From assembly GCA_034509495.1 (NCBI GenBank), contig CM067506.1, positions 17,869,328-17,933,327 of the forward strand: a stretch of 64,000 nt of DNA. Reading direction: 5' to 3'. This DNA comes from Acestrorhynchus altus. Taxonomy: Eukaryota > Chordata > Actinopteri > Characiformes > Acestrorhynchidae. The translations under genes were made by a program, and so were the position numbers. The notes under the pieces are model-generated. The model was not told the DNA's origin. It did not search any database and saw nothing but the letters and a program-made list of their open reading frames with translations. Below are positions 11,511-20,956 of this stretch, one piece after another (position 1 is the first letter of the stretch; each line of letters opens with the position of its first letter).

Positions 11511-11954
11511 ATCTAAATATCTATATATTGCACATTCCTATTACCTAGCAATAATGCATCTGATCCACACATATCAAACATAGACTCCTCAGGAAGATAG
11601 ACCTCCTGGACACAAGTAGCCACTAAATTATATCAATAGAGTGTGGTCTTAGTGGAGTATAATGTCAAAAAGAGATTTGTGTGACACTGACTACCTCACA
11701 CTGCAGTCTACACACTCCCTATAGTAGTTGGATATTTCTTTTCATCACATTTTCAACAGTTCCAAATCCTCTAATGTAATTAAATTTGATTATTGTCTTG
11801 ATTGTGTGTGTGTTGACGCATATGACGTTTTGCATTATTGCTTTTGAAGCTTTTTTTGTGAATATCGGAAAAAAACAAGGCCTAGATCCTTCAAACACTT
11901 CCAAAACTACTGCTCAACACAACTGTAAGACAGATTATTTGGCTGAGAATTTGG

Positions 11955-12075
11955 TCAAGAAAGAACCATTTAACAACACTTTGAGTTGTCTTGGTTATAC
12001 ATGGATCTATCTGCTAAAGAACCGCTGGAGAACCTCTTTTTTAAAAGTGTACATCTGAATGGTTCTTCGTCGGCT
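11955..12075. repeat. GGTTCT/AGAACC hairpin-type element, short copy
   Basis: AAGAAAGAACCATTT and AAGAACCGCTGGAGAACC face ATGGTTCTTCGTC, resembling the 5530-6235 block. Confidence 0.4.
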
Positions 12076-12137
12076 GTTTGTTGATGTTCTTCACTATTAT
12101 ACAACTATGTGTGAAGGCATTGTGTTTTTAATATGTT

Positions 12138-12245
12138 GCAGACCAGGGTGGGCAGTTGTGGTCCAGGAGGGCTGGATTCCTATATAGTGTTGTGCTTTTC
12201 CTGCTCAAGCAGACCTGATTGAACTCGCCTTTTAACTGTGTCGGA
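12138..12245. repeat. Small inverted-repeat family, partial copy 3
   Basis: TGTGGTCCAGGAGGGCTGGA...TTTTCCTGCTCAAGCAGACC resembles the interior of the 7191-7382 and 8208-8325 copies. Confidence 0.4.
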
Positions 12246-13275
12246 GCATGGAAATCAGTAAACTGTGCTGGGTTTTGGCTGCCGTTGCCAATTGCTGATG
12301 TAGGCAATGGTGAGCAGAATGTTTCTTTGGTTGTAAACACATGGACCTTTCAATACTGGTCTGGAGGGCTGTGTGAAGTGACCACTCTAAAGTCGAGTCA
12401 AACACCAGTGTATATGCAGCTGATTTGAGTGTGGAAAGACTGCCAGTTTTTTTTTGTTGCACAGTGGGAGTCAAGTTTTACTGAAGCCCTCTGCTCTGCA
12501 CTCTCACACCAAGCAATTTGCTGGGAGATTATCCGCTATAGCCAGAGAGTCAAATGTGGGCAGCCTTTGCATTTTTGTAGCACTGAAATTCTGTTCTCAC
12601 ACACACTCACCCTCTTCATCTCTCCCTCTCATTGTATGATGGATGGTAGGGTTGAGTGCAGGGCATAAATGATAGCTGACCAGAGCTAGTTTGTTTCCAT
12701 TTCTTTGATGGAGGTCTGTAGTAAAGTCTTGTCTCTGCAGATAAACTGCACTCAAAGCACAGAGCCCACAATGTTTTATTCACACCGTTTACCGAACCGG
12801 CGCAGTTTAAAGTTCTCCTGCTTTCTCTGATGTTTAATGCTGCACTGCCATATCCGCTTAAGCTCTGTGGATACATTTTTTTCAGGAGTGTGAGCAGTGT
12901 GCAGAACCGTTCTAATGCCTCTGCTATGAAGAATCGCAAGCATTTTCTTAAAAAGGCCTCATCGGCTCCTTTCATTCGGTGCGAAATCCATAGCAGCGCT
13001 TCATTTTTGTGTGAAATATTACATGGATGCCAAGGATGACATTTCAAGATCACAGAAGGGGATAAGATGCTGAGATTAATAATTGCTTGTGCAGGTTGAT
13101 TGTATGGTATGGATATCACAAAATATTGATGCGCAGAATTTGATAGATGTGTGTGTTCGTCCCATGAAATGCACAAATAAATAAAGAAATGAATGAATAC
13201 ATGATTAGAATCAGCCATAATTGGATTTTTTTTGATTCGCCCAGGATTCACCCAATGAATGTTATTTTGTAAATT

Positions 13276-14085
13276 ATTAGGGGTGCACCAATCTGATATC
13301 CGATTCTGGGCTGATGTTGATGCTGATACTGGCTTTTTGAATTAAATTATGAACAAAAAAACTTTCTCACACTGTTCTATTTTTTGTGATGCACTAATTT
13401 ATATGTGTGTATTATACACACGAAATGCACTTACTTATTTATACACATAATTGCACACTCATACTTCTTGTATCACTTGTGTAAAACAAGTGATTTGAAC
13501 AAAAGCATTTTATGCTGATAAATTATAAATGACACTTTTGGCCCAAGGTGTTAAAAATTCATTTGTGCTGTGTCCGTGACTCCACTTCAGTTGATGATGA
13601 AATAGAGAGGACTTTTCTGTTATTTTAGATTTTTCTGTTACATGATTTCTAATGTTAACAGTGTCAGTGGTTGCCACAGCAACCTAGAAAATAAAGAAAC
13701 CTCTGACTGGTATTGGTTGTCAGGAGTGTGCTGCAGAGGAGGCGGACCTACTTGCAGGGTAATTTATTAAACAGAACTCAACAAAAATACAAGAAAACAA
13801 CATGAGCACGGCATGTTGACATTGAAACCGACAAAGACAGACTGGAAACACTTGGGAATGCTTATACACAGGCAGAGCTACAATTGAGACGCAGGTGGAA
13901 CGCGCTAAAGACGGGGAGGAGCAATGGAGGGAACAAAACCAAAACAAAACAGAATGAGGACAGGTAAGCAAAGACAGCAAAGTGTGATGGGACAGAAGTG
14001 TGACATTGGTATTGGTATCAGTAGATACTCAAGGTTGAAATATTCATATCGTATTGGACGTGGATACTTTTGTATCCTGGCTTCC
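13276..14085. repeat. Dispersed repeat (GGGGTGCACCAATC type) split by an LTR
   Basis: It begins AGGGGTGCACCAATCTGATA. The phrases CTGATACTGG at about 13325 and TATTGGTATCAGTAGATACT after 14010 look like two parts of one older element now separated by the solo LTR. The right boundary is not clear. Confidence 0.4.
13718..14005 (-). mobile_element. Solo LTR of an LTR retrotransposon
   Basis: A 288-base unit starts TGTCAGG and ends TGTGACA, with inverted tips TGTCA/TGACA, and is flanked by identical 5-base duplications TTGGT at 13713-13717 and 14006-14010. Read on the minus strand it carries a TATA-like TGTATAAGC and, nearer its 3' end, AATAAA, in the order expected of an LTR. No gag/pol sequence adjoins it, so it is the product of LTR-LTR recombination. 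The superfamily (Ty3/gypsy likely) is a guess. Confidence 0.75.
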
Positions 14086-14365
14086 CTCTAATTTCCTTCA
14101 TTTTTAAACATGAGTGAGTGAGTGTACTTGCTCTGTATGTGTGTAGAGTGTGTAGAGCATATTTATGTTTTGTCATTTTATGCAGCTTTGAGCAGTGTTT
14201 ATGAGGTTTTTTTCTGTGTGAAAGTGTGTTCAATTTGCCAGTGTGTTGGATGTTTTCATTTAATCCACTCAAAAGTTTAATCCACTTAAAAAGTGAAAAT
14301 CCATAAAATTGACCATCCAAAATTGGTTTTGGCTGTTAGAAATTCATGATCAGTTTTCATCTTAG

Positions 14366-14366
14366 C

Positions 14367-14401
<35 letters not shown>
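14366..14401. repeat. (TAA)n microsatellite
   Basis: An uninterrupted ATA/TAA trinucleotide run. Confidence 0.95.
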
Positions 14402-14402
<1 letters not shown>

Positions 14403-14666
14403 GTTTGACCAAACTGTTCAACCAGCTGTATTAAACTAGTTTAAACTTTGACCAGCATGACAAAGCTTTGTGAATTAATGCTGATAGTCCATGAAAACCC
14501 AATGATAATATACAGTATGCTGGTTTAGGGTTTAACCAATGAAAAGTTGTTGTTTTTTTTGGGTGTCTTTTCAACCACCTTGACCATCAAAGAGCAGCGT
14601 AGACCATCTGCTGCCAGCTACCAGAAAAAAAACTGTAATTGGAATTTTCAGCAGGGATATCTGGTT

Positions 14667-15141
14667 TATTTACATTTACATTTACATTTGTGGTATTTGG
14701 CAGATGCCCTTACTTAGAGCAAGTTTCAAAATTGCTTTGCTGTTCACTCAGATATCCTTAGTTAGTCAGTGGAGGCTAGAAGCCAGAGATTCCTCAAGCT
14801 TAGATGCAGCTGAAAACAAATGTCAGATGGGAGACTAACAAGATTCAGTACAATTATAAACCTTTTAATGAGTTAAATTCACAGAAGATGGGTCTTCAGT
14901 CTGCAACTACATGCTTCTGCTGATGGAGTGACCAGTGAGTTCTCAAGGGAAATGGCAAGATCAGGGTGAAGACCAGTGTTTCCCGGAGTGAACAGTAGTT
15001 CAGTCTTGCTGGGGTTGAGTTTAAGGTGATGGGCTGCCATCCATGATGAGACGTCAGCAAGGCAAGCTGAGATGCGAGATGAGACCTGGGTGTCAGAAGG
15101 TGGGAAAGAGAGGATAAGTTGAGTGTCATTGTTTGGTCAAG
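14667..15141 (-). mobile_element. L2/CR1-like LINE fragment with reverse transcriptase piece
   Basis: The minus strand between about 15135 and 14890 reads NDTQLILSFPPSDTQVSSRI, then SACLADVSSWMAAHHLKLNP and SKTELLFTPG, the region right after the YADD-type active site of L2/CR1-clade reverse transcriptases (here the first Asp position is Asn). After AISLENSLVTPSAEA the frame passes straight to CRLKTHLL and a stop, so the 3' part of the polymerase is deleted. The element then runs to a 3' end GCATCTGCCAAATACC with an ATGTAAATGTAAATG tail, on the plus strand at 14667-14715. It is 5' truncated, internally deleted and inactive. Confidence 0.8.
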
Positions 15142-15764
15142 TCCTTTATCACTGTTCTGCGTTTGACCGGTTAATCTTGTTTCTATGGTATTTTCAGTAT
15201 CTCATTCTTTGGCTCCATCATGAATTGAGTGGGGTTTTTTTTATTAACAAGACTATCTTCATACTGTATCTTCAGGTTAATGAATGCTGTTGCACTTGAT
15301 CATGATGGAATACATTTCAGCATTGTGATTAAGCTGAATCTATGCTAATTTATGTTGATCTACATGCCGTTTGGGGTATGAAGAGATGATGTGCAGTTGA
15401 ATCAAGCCAGTTTCAGTGCATTCTGTTTTTTGGCGTATGACTGCAGTGAGCATGCAGCTCTAAAGTGGCTTCCAGCAGTTTTACCCTGGCGGTGCTTTTT
15501 TATGAGGGATTAGGAGCAGTTGTGGTCAGATTGAAATTCCGGGGCCTTCAGCATATCCCGATTTGCTAGAGCAGCAGCAAGCCATTGTTACAGTCCGGCT
15601 ACAGTGCACCTGTCTTCCCAGCTCACAGCCAGCTGTGACTCCCCAGCTGTTGTCATGGCAATAGCACAGCACCAGAAAGAGGTTGTGACTGGTATAAGAG
15701 TGACGCTGAAGCACAAAACTCAGCAGTGCTACTGCTGATTCCTGTAATACAGCAGGTGTGTGTA

Positions 15765-15850
15765 TGTGAGAGAGAGAATCAACACACCCTGTGACGCAGG
15801 TGTGTGTGTGGGAGAGAGAAAGAGAGAGAGAGAAGTGGGGGGGGGGGCTC
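15765..15850. repeat. Purine-rich low-complexity tract with G run
   Basis: GAGAGA runs leading into an 11-base G run at 15837-15847. Confidence 0.85.
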
Positions 15851-16106
15851 TAAGAAGAAGAAGAAGCAGAAGCATTAAGAGCACGGCCTCTTATGGAGAG
15901 ATAGAGGTTTGAAGGAAAAGAAAACATTGCTCATCTGGTGTGTAAGCTTGTTTAATGGAAAGAGGGAGAGCGAGGGTGTGTTTATCTTAGAAAGAGAGGG
16001 AGTGTTTATAGAAAAGAGTGACACAGAGGGAGAAGGAGAGAGAGGTGCGGGGAACAGTGGGTGAGTCGAACCACTGTCCTTCTAAATCACATCACACTGG
16101 ACATAA

Positions 16107-16130
16107 GTGTGTGTGTGTGTGTGTGTGTGT

Positions 16131-16164
<34 letters not shown>
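16107..16164. repeat. (GT)n microsatellite, one interruption
   Basis: GT run broken once by CTCT. Confidence 0.95.
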
Positions 16165-16166
<2 letters not shown>

Positions 16167-17983
16167 CACAGGGCCTGTTTCCTCTTGAGTTGCCATCACA
16201 CACTGACAGTCATGTCCCTTGTCCCCAGTGACCTGCAAGAGAGAGAGAGAGAGAAAGATTTGTCAAGAACGCAGTAAATGGCTTCATGCTGTAAGCAGAG
16301 CTTCCTCTCGAGATACATGTGTAGCCTTAAAAGGCTTAATTCCTCCTTTTCATCCTCTGTTGACTTTCAAACACTCACGGTGCTCAATAATGTATAGTCA
16401 TGACTGATGTATTCTAGCATATCTAACAGTTTGACACGATTAGTGTGTTATTGCTTTTAGTTCATGCTCCTTCGTGCAGTAGGATGGAGTAGTGGAGCAC
16501 ATCACTACCCTCAGCATGTCTGAATGGGCTCACAGTATTAGTCCTCCACTCCTAGCGCTGTAAGGTGATTTAGTTGTAAGTCATTCTAGATGTGGGCATC
16601 TGCCCAAAGTGATGTATTTTCCCTTAAAGGTTCCCTTTTATGAAGACAGCGTTTATTTCCTTACAGTGGAATAATGAGAGTTTGCAAGCGACCTCAAACA
16701 TGGTCATCTCTTCCCAAAAAAAAAAAAAACACAACCTGAACTGTTCAGTTAAACTCTGGACTCATAATATTATCTGCCTCCAAAATGTACATACCCACAG
16801 CCCACTGGTGAAATTCCTGTTAATCTCACTTTGGGGGAATATGGTGTTCTTGATTCTTTAAAGCTCTATTTGTTTGGCATTTCGTGTTTCATGGACAGGT
16901 GTAAAATGTGTAAAATACATGACTGATTTATCCAAGATAAGAAATCTTGGCATAAATGACTTTGATGACAGTTTACCAACCAAAAATATCTGAACAGCAT
17001 CCTGTAACCATAAGGATGGAGGATAAACAATTTTCTAGCCCTCTTATAGTAATAATAATAAATATAGCCACAAGCATCCATTATCGGGGTCCAAGCACTT
17101 ATTAGCCAAGGCCAAGTACATTAGTATGTGACCCATTCCTGGAACAGAAGCCACAATACGTGTAGTTTGTGTACACATAGCTTTTACATGTGTACATTTA
17201 AATACATGCTGAAATATGATGATAGGATGGCTGATAGCAACAAAAATGTTAAATGAAATGTATTTGCAAAGGTGTCAGCTTCATTATAGTGCATAAGCTG
17301 ATCCCAAATGCATGTGTATCACCTAAATGTTATAAGAGATATGCACATTTAAGTATTTTAAAATATGAGTAGCATTCCCCAGTGGCTGATACGTGTCAGG
17401 AAGGAAGTAGAGAGTCCATACTTGGTGACATGTATCAAGGTTCGAGGCAATCAGCCAATTCTAAGAATTGAAGTACATATTGGAATATGATTGTCCGATG
17501 GTGGCCATGTTTATTTTAATATGACATCATACTCATAAATACTGGACCAGAACAGCATATTGTTGCACCATGCCAGCTGTCATGTTATTCGGACAGATTT
17601 TGTTGGCATAGCAAGTTTTTGCTTGTTATAGTGACAGCTAGCAATGCAGTTCCACTAAACTTTGGTGTTTGTGTTGGACCTCCTTAGGGTAAATGGATGT
17701 GGAAGTTTTGGAACAGTCGGACAAAGCATTTCCGAGTTAGAGCTGTATATGTGTATTTTTTGCAATATGAGTGCTAAACAGTGTTGAAATTCCAAAATGT
17801 TTTTGATCATTTTTAAAGATCAGGTTCTTACGATTCGATTGACAGCACTTATAAAAACAACTGCAACTGGACATTTCATTACAGAGAGTGTAATTAGTGC
17901 TGTTTAATTTGATCAAGTGCAGCACATTCTGAAAACAACTGCTGTATTATGGGAGATTGTTTGAATAACAGTGTTTAAGAATC

Positions 17984-18170
17984 TGCCACTTCAAAAAGAA
18001 CTGCTTTGCCTCTGGTGTGACCCAGGGAAGGGAAACTCAAAAACATTGCAGGAGAAACAGAAAGCTGGTGGAGTGGGTATCTGTGCTAGACTGAAAGTTA
18101 ACCATAGACATCTCCTTCAACAAGCTCACCACACCCTGCTGGACAGGATATCAGCACCGTGCAGAAGTCT
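17984..18170 (+). mobile_element. Possible LINE 5' region fragment
   Basis: The plus frame contains GKGNSKTLQEKQKAGGVGIC and ARLKVNHRHLL, a Lys/Arg/Gly-rich run like that preceding the endonuclease domain in some fish LINE ORFs. The similarity is weak and based on recall. The following 18160-18280 part (CCGTGCAGAAGTCTTGGG) resembles a separate repeat seen again at 50590. Confidence 0.25.
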
Positions 18171-19012
18171 TGGGAATAATTACACTAATTTGGATGTTTC
18201 TGTTGCAGTGCTAAATACAAAGCTATGCAATGTTAACAAATTATTTTGGAGCCCACCAAGGACCATCAACATGTTACTAAAATCATATAGTTATAAATGG
18301 AAATTGCATCTGACTAAATGTGTTCAAATTAGGTTAAAGAAAAAAAAGGATTTTAGGGAATGTAAATTATATTAATTTATTATATGTTAAATGAGACTGA
18401 AAACATTTGTGATTTCAAGATGTTACGTTTACAGATCAGATTAACTGACCCAAATCTGATTTTCTCACCAAATCTGATCTCTTTTTTAATGTGAACAATA
18501 TGTGACGTTAGTCTGAAGAGTTCATGGTCATACAAAAGAACAGTACTTCAAGTGACTCCCTTCGCTTCAGTACACATTTATGACAAATGTTGAGTTGGAA
18601 AAATCGCATGAATTCTGATCTGCCTGTCCAGACTGAGACACATGGCCACCTACCAGATATGTATTGTATTTCAGTATCACATTTGAAAGTGGGATATATC
18701 AGATGTATTGTTTGTCAACACATCTGTCTCACATAAGCCAAGAGGGATCATATCTGTGCCACATTTACCTGTTGTGAGAACATTACCTAAATGTGTTGTC
18801 TCAGTGCTGAGAGAAATGTTTTGTAGATGAGGTGGAGAAGAAGATACTTTGAAATATTTGGCTCACTGCTCTCACTTTTCATTTGTCCTACATTATCCAT
18901 CGACTTATTACTCAAAGCAATTACTGCAGACAGAGCGGAGCATTACAGGCCAGATTGGTTTGTGCCACTGGATGTGACACTGTGTCCACCACAAGCCTTT
19001 GATCGTTACTCA

Positions 19013-19014
<2 letters not shown>

Positions 19015-19078
<64 letters not shown>
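19015..19078. repeat. (GT)n microsatellite
   Basis: Uninterrupted GT run of about 30 units. Confidence 0.95.
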
Positions 19079-19079
<1 letters not shown>

Positions 19080-19639
19080 CAAGTAATAAATGGCATGTGT
19101 TTGGTAGAAAGAATCATTGTTTTATCCCTCACTGCTTTATAACACACGTCTGGCTGTGCAGGGCACAGAAAAGTATTACTATTCTGTCCCTTTTTTTTCT
19201 TTTTTGTCTGCTCATGATGAACGTTTTCATCCAGCATAATATATGTCATTTTTAGTGTCTCAGTCCATAAGCATCTTTAAGGTCTTTAGCCTAGTTAGCC
19301 TGATCATGTATCACAAGAGGAACATGAAGATCTGTCTGTTTTTCTTCAGTCTTACTTTCAGCCTATGAAACTACACTCAGCTACTGATGCATGTCTTTTT
19401 CACCAAACAGCCTTCCTTAGACCTGATTCTGATTTGAAAGGGAAAAAAAATAGCTCGATAGATAGAAAATAGCTGATGTAAATTAATATAATCAAAATGA
19501 GATGATCTTTTAATTTTTTGACAATTTAACCAAGCCTTCCTAACTGTTATAATTAGTCTGTACAGACTTTCCTTTAATGATTGCATTTTAAACTTGGGCC
19601 TCTCAGCTTTTAAACTTCAGCTGGTTAGATTCTCTGAAC

Positions 19640-19835
19640 TGGCAGGACATGACTGAAGTGCCGTTGAACCACTTAACCACTTAACTCCCTGGTATTGTGG
19701 ATAGGGCTGCCCACCACTCCAGGCACTGTGTGTGCTCACTGGGTGTGTTTCACTGTGTGGATGAGGTAACTGCAGGGGACAGATTCCTCTGTGTGCAAGC
19801 ACAGTGGCTCAAAAGGTTTACTATTGCTTTACGCT
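19640..19835 (+). mobile_element. tRNA-derived SINE, family A, 5'-truncated copy
   Basis: It begins CTGAACTGGCAGGACATGAC and continues ...GATAGGGCTGCCCACCACTC...TTTCACTGTGTGGATG, matching the 3' two thirds of the copies at 23855-24075 and 25028-25262. The tRNA-like head is missing. Confidence 0.7.
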
Positions 19836-20064
19836 TAAATATCCAACCTGTATATACAGTGATAGAAGCTCGGAGATCCCACCTCTCCTGCAACTTACAG
19901 GAGGTCCTCCCTATTGATCAGTTAAGTTTTGTTTTTCGACTGGGGGGAGAAGTGGCGACTGGCCCCTTCACTCTCTCGCGCGCCCAAAAACACATAACAG
20001 CCCACCAGCATTTTGCCCAGTCTATACCTTCCCTTTGGCTTTCAATCAGTCTACAGTCATAGAG

Positions 20065-20375
20065 TGGTTATCTGAGTTAATGTACCTTTCCATCAGTACT
20101 CAACTAATTCTTTCTGTTGACCTCTCATCAACAAGGTGTTACAGTCCACAAACCGCCCACTCATTGGATACTGATATTTTACCATTAACATCCTGAGCAA
20201 GAGACTAGGTTGCTGAAACTCACATGATCAGCAGATCTAGAAACACTCAAGCCAACCCATTCGGCAGCAATGTTATATCATGCTCAAAATCATTAAGACT
20301 CATCTGGACCTCACCCAACTATCACATTGTACTGCTGTCAAGCAGCGACTGACTGATTAGGATAATTCCTGAATC
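20065..20375. mobile_element. Tc1-like element fragment
   Basis: Phrases AGTGGTTATCTGAGTTA, CATCAACAAGGTGTTACAGTC and AACTCACATGATCAGCAGATC match a Tc1-like family abundant in fish. The plus strand here would be the antisense of its transposase. The upstream half of the same family appears to be present at about 52165-52800. Confidence 0.5.
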
Positions 20376-20524
20376 AAAAAGATGACAATACAGGCCTCTC
20401 TCAAGACCTGTAATAATGTGCTTGATGAGTGCATTATCACCATCTGTCTCCTACTGTAGCATCAGCGCTTCCAAGCATTTGCATTGTCTCTAACCTTTGC
20501 TTTACTTTTGTGTTTGTTTTCCAG

Positions 20525-20810
20525 GATTAAAAGGATGAGAGGACTGTTAGACTTGATAGCAGAGACAACAGAGAACACCGCGCACGTGCCTGAGCGCAGG
20601 AGAGTGTTCTAGTTGTTCTGAAGTGCGGGTGGGTTGAACTCCAGGTGCTCACCCCTCCTGGGTGAACTCAATTTGGTTGTGATGATGAGTCGCGACATGG
20701 CGTTGCTGTCCTGCCTGCAGTTGCTGTGTGGCTTGTCCAGTTTATTAGCATATCCCTTCAGACCCCCACTGGACCTGGATGTCACGCCTAGAATGACTAT
20801 TCCTCCAAAG
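20525..20810 (+). CDS. sema4g: sema4g exon 2: 5' UTR, signal peptide and N-terminus
   Basis: The acceptor TTTGTTTTCCAG ends at 20524. The exon has 157 bases of leader, then ATG at 20682, 20685 and 20697. The third (GACATGG) has the best initiation context and gives MALLSCLQLLCGLSSLLA, a typical signal peptide. The mature part YPFRPPLDLDVTPRMTIPPK aligns with the human SEMA4G start (LDATPRMTIP), which fixes the identity. The donor AAG/GTAGCC at 20810/20811 leaves phase 0, whereas the next recognised exon needs one carried base. An upstream ATG at 20535 stops in frame at 20610-20612. Reading past the donor would end at TAG 20883-20885. Confidence 0.8.
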
Positions 20811-20905
20811 GTAGCCCTCATGACCCCATCCTTCAAAACCAACATTGTGTACTTCATGCTCATGGATGATGATCCTACCACATAGGAATGAAGTCTAAAT
20901 AATGT

Positions 20906-20956
<51 letters not shown>

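Larger units (their letters stand above)
6687..20524 (+). other. sema4g: Predicted sema4g intron 1 (5' UTR intron)
   Basis: About 13.8 kb with no recognised coding exon. It holds the Tc1-like fragment at 9786-10215, CT/GT microsatellites, the LINE fragment at 14667-15141, the solo LTR at 13718-14005, SINE and Tc1-like pieces at 19640-20375, and several small hairpin repeats. Unique-looking blocks at about 8930-9560 and 12690-13080 could be regulatory. Its extent depends on exon 1 being correctly placed. Confidence 0.5.

Noticed and set aside
12616..13251. 211-codon minus-strand open frame
   Set aside because: No recognisable domain and no sign of exon partners; kept only as a candidate conserved block.
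18827..19078. 83-codon frame with signal-like start ending in a Cys-Val run
   Set aside because: The end is a GT microsatellite and the start lacks context; no family match.
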